Below, in pieces: positions 10,467 to 21,569 of a stretch of DNA of 64,000 nucleotides. The DNA is from Moniliella sp. 'wahieum' (lineage: Eukaryota; Basidiomycota; Moniliellomycetes; Moniliellales; Moniliellaceae), in assembly GCA_003971905.1 (NCBI GenBank), contig RSEE01000083.1:124001-188000 (forward strand), given 5' to 3'. The position numbers and the translations under genes were made by a program. Below the pieces are notes generated by a model. It ran no database searches and had not been told where the DNA came from. It saw only the letters and a list, made by a program, of their open reading frames with translations. Every line of letters begins with the position of its first letter. The stretch's first letter is position 1.

Positions 10467-12647
10467 ATGCGCATACCGCCACCACATGTGGGCGCTGGCA
10501 GGTGGCCTCGCATATGCACCCCCCGCTCCCACATTCTCCCCCCATCTCGTACGGCCCTCGGCTTGCCCAGACCCCTTCCCCTCAGGGTCCGGCCACCTGT
10601 CTCTGTGCTAAACACAAGGCTCGCCTCCACCCGCACCTCCCTCCCCCCCTCTCTGTTGACTCTGTTCCGACTCGGGCTTCTCCAGATTCGGCGACGGGGA
10701 AGAAGGCCGAGGTGAAAAAGGAGACCAGTGACGGCGTCCACGGTCGGATTCTTGCCCAGCTACGGCCTTCGGCAGGCAAGCCGAGTAACGGACCCCAAAA
10801 GCCGTACCCGCGTTGAGCAAGATGTGGAAACTGGCTACAACGCAGAAGAAGACCCTTTTCCTTGCATTGTTCCTACTTCTCATCTCTTCTGGTGTCACGC
10901 TCACGGTTCCGGCTGTGATTGGGCGGCTGATCGATTTGTTTGCCAGCGACGACGCCCACGCCTTTTGGGGACTCACGTTCAACCAGATTGCTCCTCTGTT
11001 GGTAGTTGCGTTTGCCATTGGTGCTGCATCCAAGGCCGGGAGTAACATTTTGCTGGACATGTCAGCCATTCGGTTGATCCAAAATCTGCGGCAGAGGAGC
11101 TTCGCTTCGGCGTTGCGGCAAGATGTCGAATGGGCAGACAAACATGCAGGCGACGTGATGAGCCGACTAAGCGTCGACACGTCCATCGTTGGCGATAGTC
11201 TGACGTGCGATGTAGGCGATGGCCTGCGCGCGGCCGTCACGGTCGTCGCGGCAGGATCGGCGATGCTTTGGATTTCCACCGACATTACATTTCTCATGTT
11301 GGGCATCATCCCCCCCGCTGCGATCGGAGCCGTGTGGTACGGTCGTTACATTCGTGGCCTCACCCACAAAACCCAAGATGCAGTAGGGCGAATGACCGAT
11401 GTCGCCCAAGAACGCTTGTCCCCGCCGCCTTTCGTACCATCACGGCGTACAATGCACAGCCTCGCGAAGTCGCTCACCTCTCGCGGTCAATCAAGGATAT
11501 TGTCAAGTTGCAGGTTACCGAGCCAAGGCGACCGGGTACTTTTATGCCGGCACTGGGTTTAGGAAACTGTGCCGTCCTCACCTTGCTCGCCTATGGTGGC
11601 TCGCTGGTTACCAAGGGAATCCTCACCACGGGCGATCTAACATCGCTGATGATGTACGCTGCTTACCTTGGTGGTGGCCTGGCCAACCTGACCAGCTTCT
11701 TCGCGAGCATCATGAAGGGCATGGGAGCTGGTGCGCGCGTGTTTGCCCTGATGGAGCGGCAACCTCATATCCAGTCGGGCAAACGACTCGAATTGCCCAA
11801 CAGCTCCCATCCTACCATTGAGTTCCGCAATGTCGACTTTGCCTACCCCAGCCGGCCCGATCGCGCAATCCTCCAGGACTTTACACTTACCATTCAGCCG
11901 GGCACGAGTGTCGCGTTGGTGGGTGCGTCGGGAGTGGGTAAAAGTTCGGTTCACTCCCTCGTTCTCCGCCTCTACGATCCAGATCGAGGCGAGGTCCGTG
12001 TGGCAGGACACGACGTGAAGGAGTACCCGTTAGATTCGCTTCGCAATCTGTTTGGTATGGTGGGACAAGATCCGGTACGTGTCTTGCTTGACTTCTGATA
12101 CAGTGGAGAGGTAGGGGGGTGGGATTGTGTTTGGTGATAAGGATACTAACTACCAAGTGGGTTTGGGCAGGTCATGTTTGAGGGCACGATTGCCGACAAC
12201 ATTGCCTATTCCCGCCCGGGCGCGAACGAGGCGGAGATTGAGCAAGCGGCCGAGGCAGCCAATTGCATGGACTTTATTCGTGCCTTGCCCGATGGCTTGG
12301 CCACCAACGCGCGCCAACTGTCCGGCGGACAACGGCAACGAATCAGCATTGCCCGTTCTCTCCTTCGCGGCGCACCGATCTTGTTAATGGACGAGGCCAC
12401 GTCGGCTCTGGATACCCACTCGGAACATTTAATCAACAGCACCATCCAACGTATTGTCGAGGCCGGCCAAGCGACGGTATGGATCATTGCGCATCGCTTG
12501 TCGACGATCAAGTCGGCCGATGTGATTGTTTTGATGGACCAAGGCCGCGTGGCAGAGATGGGCAGTTTTCAGCAACTGAACGTACCAGGAAGCCAGTTTG
12601 AGCGACTCATCCGCGCCCAGCTGACCGATTCGAGCAACCAATTCTAA
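10467..12647 (+). CDS. MDL1: Mitochondrial half-size ABC transporter, MDL1/ABCB10 type
   Basis: A half transporter, one transmembrane domain plus one nucleotide-binding domain, of the family found in the mitochondrial inner membrane; yeast Mdl1 exports peptides. The ATG at 10467 opens an Arg-rich stretch with no acidic residues for about 70 codons, a good mitochondrial presequence, then the frame switches. The membrane part begins near KMWKLATTQKKTL (10822). The ATPase shows Walker A GASGVGKSS (about 11921), the signature LSGGQRQRISIARSLL, Walker B ILLMDEATSALD and the H-loop IIAHRLSTI. One intron (12075-12170) splits it after GQDP. About 694 codons once spliced, close to yeast Mdl1 (695). 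Frame switches lie near 10680, 10815 and 11425. It could equally be called MDL2; the two are paralogues. Confidence 0.92.
12075..12170 (+). other. Intron in MDL1 (96 nt)
   Basis: GTACGT start, perfect TACTAAC branch site (12144-12150) and GGGCAG end; joins GQDP to VMFEG without shifting the frame. Confidence 0.95.
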
Positions 12648-13000
12648 ACGCAGCATATCCCAGAGGAGGCCCAAGAAGCCCAGCACATTTTGGCTCAGAG
12701 CGTAACAAATTCTTCCCACCTCTGAGGCGTCCGAAGAAGCACGGCGACACCACGACCACACATCTGCCAACCTGGTCACATCTGTATTGAGGCTGTCCGA
12801 TTCGCACCCGTTGTATGGACGGCGCGAAGCGGAAGGTCGGACGGCCGATCGGCTTGGTAGGGGACAAGACCACGCATAAACATCTTTCACTTTACTCCAC
12901 TACTTGTTTTCGCATGACATTCGCTACTTATTTACCCTTCAGAGTTGGCCAAAGGCGTACGAATCCAGTCCCATAGATCCAGCAGTGGATTCGGTATTCC
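12648..13000. other. Convergent spacer, MDL1 and methyltransferase
   Basis: Lies between two stop codons on opposite strands. It should hold both 3' UTRs. I see no gene or clear hairpin in it. Confidence 0.5.
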
Positions 13001-13725
13001 TTACTTTCGTTTCCAGACGTGGACCTGTTCGATTCCAGTTCCCTTGCGCTTGTCCGACTGTTCCAGCGGCACCCCTTCCCAAAGGAGGTCAAAAGATGGG
13101 CTCAGCAGCTCCTTGTAGATGGCGGGGCTGAGGGAGAAGGAGGACCGCCCTCGCGGTCGCCATCGATGGGATAGACGAGCGCTAAGAGCACGCCCCCGGG
13201 ACGAAGAACGCGGGTATAGGTATTGGCCCATTCGGCTCGCATCGACGGGTGCAACGCGCAGAGGAACGTGTAGTCGTATGCCAACTCAAACGAAGAGGGC
13301 AAGGAAGCTGGAGCAGCATCAGTGCCCAAGGCGAAAAAATCTTGCGTATACAGTTGGATCCGATCCCGAACCACGGCGTCCTTGACATTTTCGTCACGCC
13401 ACTGCGTAGCCGCGTCGACAGCGGTGCGGGAAATGTCGACACCAAGAACAGGTGCGTACCCCTTCTCCGCCAAGAAGGCGGTATCGTACCCCCGCCCCAT
13501 CCCGGCCACAAGGGCAGGCGCAGGCGCAGCGGGCAGCACAGACCGAATGGGCGGATACGCCAACGCCCACGTCAGAGCCGGTTGGGGGCCCGCAGCGTCC
13601 CACGGCGTCCAGGCTTCTTTCCAGGCAGCGTCCCAGCCATCAAGCGTGCCCTTCGCAACACTCGCTTGCAAGCGCGCGTGCTGGGGGGGGATGCCGTCCG
13701 GGAAGGCGGAGAGAGGGGCGGACAT
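13001..13725 (-). CDS. TPMT-family SAM-dependent thiol methyltransferase
   Basis: The TPMT/thiol methyltransferase family moves a methyl group from S-adenosylmethionine to small thiols, halides or thiocyanate. Here an N-terminal WDAAWKEAWTPWD segment is followed by the SAM-binding region VAGMGRGYDTAFLAEKGY and an acidic loop GVDISRTAVDAA. Then come AYDYTFLCALHPSMRAEWA and LRPGGVLLALVYP, all in the order typical of the family. Near 13115 the frame must switch to read LSPAIYKELLSPSFDLLWE and the end VHVWKRK; without it the protein stops early. About 240 codons, a normal family length. The substrate cannot be told from sequence. Confidence 0.85.
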
Positions 13726-16700
13726 GGACGAGAGGGAGGGGCAGAAAAGGAGAGGGTGGTGGTAGAGGCCGATGACACTCGATCACATAGACGCAGAGTA
13801 GTCCAAGTTCCTCGGTCCGGATCTACCGCGTGGCCTGTGGGACCGCAGGCCATGGCCGAGTGCTCGAGCCAGGCAGAGATGAGCCGCATTGGTCAGTGTT
13901 CAATTGAACTTCAACCGTGAAATGTTCGGGCTGTGATACAGATGTGACATGCGACATTGCGCCCGTCCATCCAACGGGGGAGAAATATACGCAGAGGAGC
14001 GCGCGCCGCGGCCGAAGCTTCCCTGCCCATGGCATCTATATAGTCGGCCAGCCACAGACGGTACACTACCCGTGCGGAAACCGTTTGGTCCCGCTTCCCT
14101 CGCAGTCAAGAGTCGCGCTGGTCGGGAACTGAAGATGGGGTCCGAGCGTGGGGTGAATGGTCACTCTGACCACTACCCCTACAGGCATACCGGCATGACC
14201 CCCCGTATAGGCTACCATATTCGTCGACCCCCCCCCCGCGCACGATCGTGGCCGACATGGTGTGTGCCAAACGGGAAGAGGTCACCTTGATGGGTAGCTT
14301 GACTCGAGCTTTTTGCTCGACCTGCTTTCAATTTGTACCGTCCTCTCACCCACCCGCATGGCGTCCAGGCGTTGCTTATCCCGATCTGTATGGCTAATAG
14401 CCAGGTGCCTACGGACAAGAAGGACCATAAGATCGTGTACGAAGTGCGGGGGTTCCCCTCGGACCAATATGCACTACAAAGTGTACTGCTGCTTCATGTG
14501 TTCGCCTAGCTGAACCAACTGGGCGATAAGGGTGGACGACGCTGGTGGTGCTGCCGGCCGTGGAGTACAGTACCGTAGGGGCAGCCGGATGGATGATGTC
14601 CAACCCATCGGCGATTGACTCTGTGACTGTGCTGCACTCGAGGGTACAGTGGAAGCGATTGTTACGGCCCCAGCGCGAGTCAAGGCCGAGACGAACGTTT
14701 CTACCTCGGCTTCACCGGGGGAGGAGACGATCATAAATCATACCAGTCCTCCGAGCTCGTAGTTTGCGACTGACGGCGTACTTGGAATGCCTATTGAGCC
14801 ACCCTGCCTCGCCCACCGTCTTGCCCAAAGAAGCTGGTGTGCAAGGGTGACCCCGAGTAACCCACAAGAGCGCAGATCGCACCTCTACATCCGCATTCCC
14901 AAACCGTCCGAGTCGAGGGTGGCTCAGCAGGCCAAACGTGCGCCGTTACACCCGGCCTCTGATGCTACTCCGCCACCTATCAACCCAAGTACCTTGGAAG
15001 TGCGCAACTGCACACGGCAGGGCATACCTTTCGCCTGGTTGGGGACACGCGGGCGCCGCACATCATGCACCGCTGCTCAGTTTACGCCGTGGCGAGAAAC
15101 ATGGGATTCAGCTTGTGCTTTGGCACTGTCCCTCCTCCTGGAGCTGGCGAGCCCGATGGAGCCAGCTCAGCGTGGCGGGTGGGGCTGGGGGGGGGGGGGG
15201 GGCAACGGCAGAACGTATAGTGCAAACAAACAAAAAGCTCGCGGGAACGGAGGGATGTGCGTGTGCGTGCGCTGTAGCTTAATGGTGTGCTGATAGGAAA
15301 TGATTAACTATTTCATGACCAACGACCATTGCCTCTGTTGGCATCGCGTAGCCGATCCTCGATCATCTCGATCTACCTGTCGGTGAGGGTGCCAGGGGGG
15401 AGGGGGAAGGGATGAAGGCAAACAGATTATCTATAGAGACGCAGGGCTATGGCGCATTTGAGTATCTGGCCAGAGGGTTGGATAGATGGGGGTCGGGTGG
15501 GTTGCGACGGTGGCGGACGTGAAAGGGAAAGGAGGGGGGGAAGGAGAGCAAGTGTCGGTTGGACGGGACAATCGATCTGATCTGTCAGAATACACGAGCG
15601 CTCGATCGTGTAGAGCTCTGGAAGCGCACAGTTGTTGGGAGGGGGGGGCAGGAAGCATGCCAACTTGGTACACGCCAGAGTTCGCTGTGTGCTGTGTGGC
15701 AGGCATGGGATGGGGGATGGAGCGCAAGGAATGGAAGGAATTGAACGAATGGAAGGCATGGAAGGCATGGAAGGAATGGATGTGGGTGAGGCCGAGGCCT
15801 GAGGATATGGAGAACTCTGGTGGTGAATTCGGTCGGCGCACCAATATGCAATTTCAATTCGATTCGATGCTGATCCTACGTCACGCGTCACGCGTCACGT
15901 GTCATGCGTCATACACGTCGTGCAGAATGCGTAACGCGTTCCCCGGAAGAATGCGACCGCCTGCGACAGCTGAGCTCATCGCACTTGCCGCCAAGAGTCG
16001 CGAGAAGAACTGAGCACGCTGAGCTCGGCGCTGAGCCTGAGCGCTGAGACCGTGGCAGGTTCTGAGAGGCTGAGAGCCTGAGTACTGAACTGAGTCTGTA
16101 TTCTGAAACTGGATCTGAGATCTGACCGGTGACCGGTGACCGGTGACCCCATTTCCTCCCCCAGACACAACTGTCATATGCTCGCGTTCAATTCGATAAC
16201 CGGTAAAATCACAATGGCCCCTCAGTCTATGATCGGTTTCCGATTGTTGCCCTTATTTGGCCCCTGGGTCGGCTTGAGACCGTCAGTACATGTGCCGTTA
16301 CGCAGTATACTTGTCAGTAAGTACTAAGTACTAAGTGGCGTCACCAGTAGCGCCAGTGTAGCGCCTCAGCGGCCTCGGCCTCAGCACCTCGGCACCACTC
16401 ATCACTTCATCACTCTTGCGCATACCACGCCGCTGAAGCGCGCTTGTTGCTATTAGTACTGGTGCGATGTCAGTAATGCATGTCAATACTCAGGTATTCA
16501 GTCTTACTCAGCACCACAACGGCATTCCCCACGGTGGGCGGGCGAACGAGTGTGATCGGTGATCGGAAGCTCGGCAGGCTCGGCGGCCGGCGGGGAGAGC
16601 TGCCATTCTGCATTCGACGTCCACATATGTTCACAATCTTAATCATTGTACTCCAGTTGCTGGATCAGCCCGTGGATGTGGGGGATGGATAGCGCCACCG

Positions 16701-17210
16701 ACCAGACCAGGGTAGTAATGTCATCAAGTTTTGCTATAAAACGCGTCCTCATAATCCGTCGTAACCATCACCAGCAGCCTCTCTTCTTTGCGACACGCCC
16801 GCTATCCCGGCTACTACTTTTGTGCAGCTGCTAGGGCGCGCCTCTCCTTCCTCTTTTCGCTTCCTCTTCGCTTCAGCCTCAGCGCTTACTTGTTATATTG
16901 ACGCTCGAGCCCGCGTCTTATCCCCACCTAGGCAACCCAGCGCCTCAGCACGGCACAGAGCACAGCACAGCACGCAGCCTAACACAATCCCCCCCTGATT
17001 ATTGGACCACCTTTCTTCACGCCCCCCCCCCCCCTCTACCCTACTTGCTCCCATCGCCATCGCCGTTGCCACCATCATCAACCGCATTCAGATCCACATC
17101 TATCTCTGCATCTGCATCGCCATCTTTTGCTTCATTTTCAGTGTTGTATCTGTACCCTTACCCTCCAACACCCCGCCATCCCCATTCGTCATCTGGCATC
17201 TGTTCCCGTC
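13726..17210. other. Large spacer (3.5 kb)
   Basis: No recognisable gene. On the minus strand 14280-14734 can be read as a run of about 150 codons with one stop in the middle, but I do not recognise it. Other content: GGAATGGAA-like repeats at 15720-15782, repeated CGTCACG at 15880-15905, three CCGGTGA units at 16124-16147, stuttering CTGAG/TGAGA words at 16010-16110, a G-run at 15190-15202, and a C/T-rich leader at 16980-17210 before PPS1. Confidence 0.5.
15880..16150. repeat. CGTCACG and CCGGTGA repeat cluster
   Basis: Tandem CGTCACG units (15881-15905) and tandem CCGGTGA units (16124-16147), with GAGATCTGACC just before the latter. The same words in the same order occur at 3165-3237. Confidence 0.65.
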
Positions 17211-20207
17211 ATGTCAACACTCGACCCCCTTGGCCGCCCAGCCTCTGTCATCGTCCCTGACAATCATGCACCTCAACCGCGCCCTCATCCGGACGGGACC
17301 TGGGGCCTGTACCACCCCAACCTCGCCATGTACCCCATCCTCCCAACCCCCAATACGCCCTCTCTCGTTGTACGCCGCATCACCGCCGCCCAGTACGCGT
17401 CCCTTCGAGCCCAGTTCGACCAAACCGATGTGCCTGGACCCATTGTCTTCCCTTGGCTCTATGGCGCAAACCAACACGAGTGCACACCCCCAACTTGCCC
17501 ATCATTTGCATACGGGCCCGCAGGGCGTAGCGCCCCCCAAGTTCCGTGGTATGGTCACTCTTCGTGCCGACATGCCCGCACCGCAAGACACCATTCTTCG
17601 TACTGCCCACCCGCTCACGTCCCTATCACTACCTCTTCCACTCCAGTTGGCCCTTTCTCAAAGGAGAGGGGGAGGAGGGATGTTTCCGAACACGTCCGAC
17701 CCAGTGGGGAGCGCACGGGTCCATCAGTACGCTTGCCTCGTCCATTGACAGTCTCAGTCGGTGTTCGGGCCTGTTGTCGCTCGGGGAACGCGCCAGTCTG
17801 GGGTCGACGACCAGTGTGGAGAGTGAAAGCGAATGCATTTCGCCTACGTCCAAAGCGGCCGAGCTGGACGAAAGCAAAGAGCAAGAGCCGTGGTCGTGCG
17901 AGATGGCGTCCTTAACTGATTCGGCATCTCCTCCTTCTGGCGCTCCCTTCTTGTCCCTGCACATTCAAGAGTTGGTGTGCCACTCGTGCGGCTTGGCCGG
18001 GGGTGAAGAGGATGCATAATCCCGCAGCCAAGTCATTCTCTTTTATTGGATACTTCCGATGCACGAAGGATTCTCTATGCCCCGGCTGACACTGGCAAAC
18101 GATTGGGGAAGTCAACTTCGAATGCTGGTTTTCAGACCGACAAATGCGAGGATGACACTCACACGGACACACAGGGCATGTCCGCCCGTTTTTTTCCCAT
18201 GGCTAAACCCCTGAAGCAAGATTTTACCCATCACCTGCGCAATTTTGCAGGACAGCACACGCTTTTCTCGCGTCTCTCTGATATCTTCATCTACTGTCCC
18301 GCGGGCCTTCACAGTGGCATGCTTGAACTTGCGCAGTGGGTTGCACAAGCTCAGCAGGCTCATCGGCGTGAAATCGCTTCAGTGTGGGGCGAAGCGGGTG
18401 CGTCGATGGAGTACAATGTGTTTGTCATTGAGGATCCATTTGATGCGTTTGAGCGCCATTTTCCCTCGCTCCTCGAGATTGGCGCCAACGGAGAGGTACA
18501 TCGTTCTCTCGATTTTACCGAGGACGAGCAAGAACTGTTGCGCTTGCTCTCGCAAGCTACGGAAGTGACACCTAACGTATTCGTACGTCCCCCCCCCCAG
18601 AACGGAAAGTTAAGAGAACAAGGATACTAACAGTGGCTTACTTTTCTTAGATTGGCGGTCCTGGCGATGCACCCCAAAGGTGCTACGATGAAGGAGAGCA
18701 CCAGGTGGCCAACCAAGCTGGATACGCGATTGTCATCCGTGCCGAGCACGGCATTAGTACGGCGGGCCCGAAACACCTACGCCATTCTACTCGGTACTTG
18801 GATGAAACGGAGGCACACGTGACGCAGGCGCTCTTGGAAGACCATTGGGAGGCGAGCGGAACAAGAGATGACGCCGTCTCGGTCCCAGCAGAGGAAGTGA
18901 CAGCATCCTGCCAACGCTACTGCCAGAGCGGCGGTCCTTTGAGTGAGCTGTATTGTACCGCCTCTGCTCCCACTGACTCGGTGGAGGTGGACAAGTGATC
19001 GATTTGGTCTTGTGGCTACACCGTATGACCGAACCTGATTTCTTGTCAGCCAGCAAGATGCCGGTCTGTGGCGGGCCTCGTCCGTTTTGCCTCCGACGCA
19101 CAGCCAATGGAGCAAAAAGATTCTGATTTACTCAGAGGATGGGTACATGGGCACAGCAGTATTGATGCTTACCTGGCTCATGTATCGCCACTCTTTCAAC
19201 CTGCCTCGCGCCATTGTCTTTGCCCATAACGAGGCTCGCCGCGAATTTCACCTTGAACCTGCCCAGATGCTGTTTCTGTTTCTGCTGCTTCCATCGAGGC
19301 ACGGTTGCATGAACGTCTGTGTCTCGGCCTGGCTCCCACGAGGCGGGCAAGGCTGGCCAGCCGCCACCGTTCCCATCGCCACGCTCGGGCTTCTTTGACG
19401 GACGGTCAAATCGCCGAGGAGTGCGTCCATCTTTGGAGTGCATCCTTTTTGTGCCCTCCTTTAGAGGAGGATGTGATCACAGAGGGGGAGTGGCTCAACC
19501 ACCCTCACTTTACTGGTTCGCTTGCCTCTCGCATCCTGCCCAATCTCTATCTCGGGGGGATGGAGCACGCGTCCAACCCGGGGATGCTCTGTGCCCAGGG
19601 TATCACTCATGTTCTCCCGTGGGCGAGTCACCTCTGAGCCAATCCATTCAAGATCAGGATGACGTGACCAACGCCGATCGTCCCGACCCAAACACGCTCT
19701 GGGGCGCTTACACACTGGGATTGGTGGACGTGTGTGAAATTCCCAGTCTGCCCGACGACGGTATCCAACCATTGGCCGGCGTCTTGGCCCCGGCCGTCGA
19801 CTACATTCACTCAAGCATACAGCAAGGCGGTACGGTGCTGGTGCACTGCCATGCGGGCGTCAGCCGTAGCGTGACGGTCCTCTTGGCTTACCTCATGGCC
19901 CATCGGGGGTATCGCTGGAGGATGCGTACTCTACACTCGCTCCCGTCGTCTTGCCGTGCTCATCCAGCCCACTCTGCTCTTCTTTTGGGAACTGCGCAAT
20001 TGGCAACTCCAGTGGGCCCGGAGCCAGGCACTCGCTACCCTCGTCGGACACGAACAATCTGAACGAGAACGATCCTGCCTCCCACTCGGACGACTCGGTC
20101 ATCGCACCTCACGACTCGCTCCCCTCCGGCCCCGCTCTGCGTCCCTCTTGGTTGTCTTGGCGTCATTGGTGGCCAAAGCCAATGTACGGTACGGATACCT
20201 TGCCTAA
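17211..20207 (+). CDS. PPS1: PPS1-like dual-specificity protein phosphatase
   Basis: Pps1 is a fungal dual-specificity phosphatase linked in yeast to DNA replication control. The start MSTLDPLGRPASV at 17211 has the best context. The N-terminal part contains PGPIVFPWLYGANQ, a segment shared by fungal Pps1 proteins. After a low-complexity region comes a middle domain (PAGLHSGMLELAQWV, EVTPNVF, intron, IGGPGDAP). Then follows KKILIYSEDGYMGTAVLML, a phosphatase-like fold that lacks the catalytic cysteine. The true catalytic domain follows: FTGSLASRILPNLYLGGMEH and the active site HCHAGVSRS with its cysteine codon at 19847-19849. The C-terminus (VLIQPTLLFFWELRNW) is read after another frame switch and the stop at 20207 is uncertain. 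About 975 codons with at least five frame switches. Confidence 0.87.
18583..18650 (+). other. Intron in PPS1 (68 nt)
   Basis: GTACGT start, perfect TACTAAC branch site (18625-18631) and TTCTTAG end; joins TPNVF to IGGPGD. Confidence 0.93.
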
Positions 20208-21095
20208 AAGGGGGTTCTGCTGGCAAACGCCTGTGTCCCGCAGGTGTCAGTTTTTTGTCTCCCCCACCCCGTGCATCTTCTTTGTATACTGTTGTTCTTT
20301 CACCATACCCGTCTCACTTGTTTTTTTCTCTCGATCACCACACGCATATCTTTCTTGTTCTGGGCCATATCTCCCTCCCCTTCTTGGCATTCTCTCTTTG
20401 TACCCATGCGACGTTCATATCTGCTGCAGTTTTACCATGCTGCTTTTCGCTTGGCACCTTTTGCATTTCTCCTTCTCCATATGTTTCTTTTCTCTCATCC
20501 ATCCTCATTTTTAGGTCACCAGTCACCGTTCATCAAGGTAACTGCAGTCCCAAGTGGCAGCCAAGCCGAAGCCTGACCCGGTCAAGTCTGCCCGTACCTA
20601 CTCTACTGTGTTAGAGTGAGCACCAGGGCGGCTTTCGAATAGTACTACGAGCTCAAACCGTCGACTTAGTCTGTCCGCCGTAGCACTGTTCACTGACCAA
20701 TCCAACAGCCCATGTCGTAGAGCGATTTCACCGAGCCAAAACCAACTCTATTGCAACACACAGGAAGAGGCAAGCGGCATAGAGGGTTGAATGATACCAG
20801 CCGTGCCAAACCGCCTCGGCTCGTAGCGGCATAGGGATCCTAGGGAGATGAGCACCAGCGATCCAAACACGTGCTCCGTCCGTATTGGCAACAGATCACC
20901 ATCGCGTACAGAGGCGTGCCCACAAAGGTACGTCGGCAGCGCAGATGGCCGCGTATTTTGGGAAGGGGAGGGCGGTATGATGGAGAATGGGTTAACGGGG
21001 GCGAAGGCGAGGGTGAGGAACGGCGGTAGCAAGCGCTGCTGAGTCGGCGAGTAGGCCAAGGAAGCAACAAGGAGACAACTTGATTCCTTGTTTGT
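20208..21095. other. Convergent spacer, PPS1 and eS19
   Basis: T/C-rich for the first 300 bases, consistent with the PPS1 3' UTR. No coding segment is supported. Confidence 0.5.
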
Positions 21096-21569
21096 TTACT
21101 CGTCATCGTCCTCCTCCTCCTCCTCTCCTCGGACTCCTCCTCAGACTCCTCCTCGGCCTGCTTCTCGAGGCAAGCAACAGCAATGCGGTCAAGGTCACGC
21201 ATGCCATCCTGCGAGATGCGGGCCGCCCTTGGGGTCCTTCTCCAGCACACCAATGCTCTCCAAAGCTTGGACGACCTCGCTGCACCGAGCCCGAGGCATC
21301 GGCGTGCTTCGAGGGGCGTACCCACGGTTCTGCGCGCCACCCTGGTACTTTCTGCAGCGCGCCAATGCCGACGCTCTTGCGCAGGTAATGTGGCGGGCAA
21401 CCGCGGCAGCGCGGACGTAGAACCACGTCTCGTCGTAGGAGCAAGCTCCTTGTAGGCACCCGTCTTGACAATGTCAACCCAGGTGGGCAGCTCGATCTTG
21501 CCCGAGCGGCGGAGGTGCTCGCGTACTCCTGGATGACAGGTCGGCAGCAACGTCACGAACGTTAGGCAT
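21096..21569 (-). CDS. RPS19: 40S ribosomal protein eS19
   Basis: eS19 is an essential small-subunit protein needed for 18S rRNA maturation. Start [11 protein letters not shown] at 21569. Diagnostic segments come in order: [27 protein letters not shown], the [16 protein letters not shown] region, [10 protein letters not shown], and [15 protein letters not shown]. They sit in three frames. Restoring reading needs about six single-base changes, mostly one base missing from a short run, for example at the AP-YDE junction (21428-21447) and the ARH-LRK junction (21379-21392). After the usual end there is a Glu-rich tail ([10 protein letters not shown]) finishing in acidic codons and TAA at 21096. 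Typical eS19 is about 140-160 aa without such a tail. No intron is seen. Confidence 0.93.

Noticed and set aside
13020-13040. tRNA B-box-like GTTCGATTCC
   Set aside because: It lies in the coding end of the methyltransferase and has no A-box or cloverleaf around it. A similar hit near 47385 lies in GYP5.
18585-18600. Alternative 3' splice site at the C-run followed by AG (18600)
   Set aside because: It would give an intron of 18 nt; the site at 18650 with a perfect TACTAAC branch restores the conserved VF-G junction.
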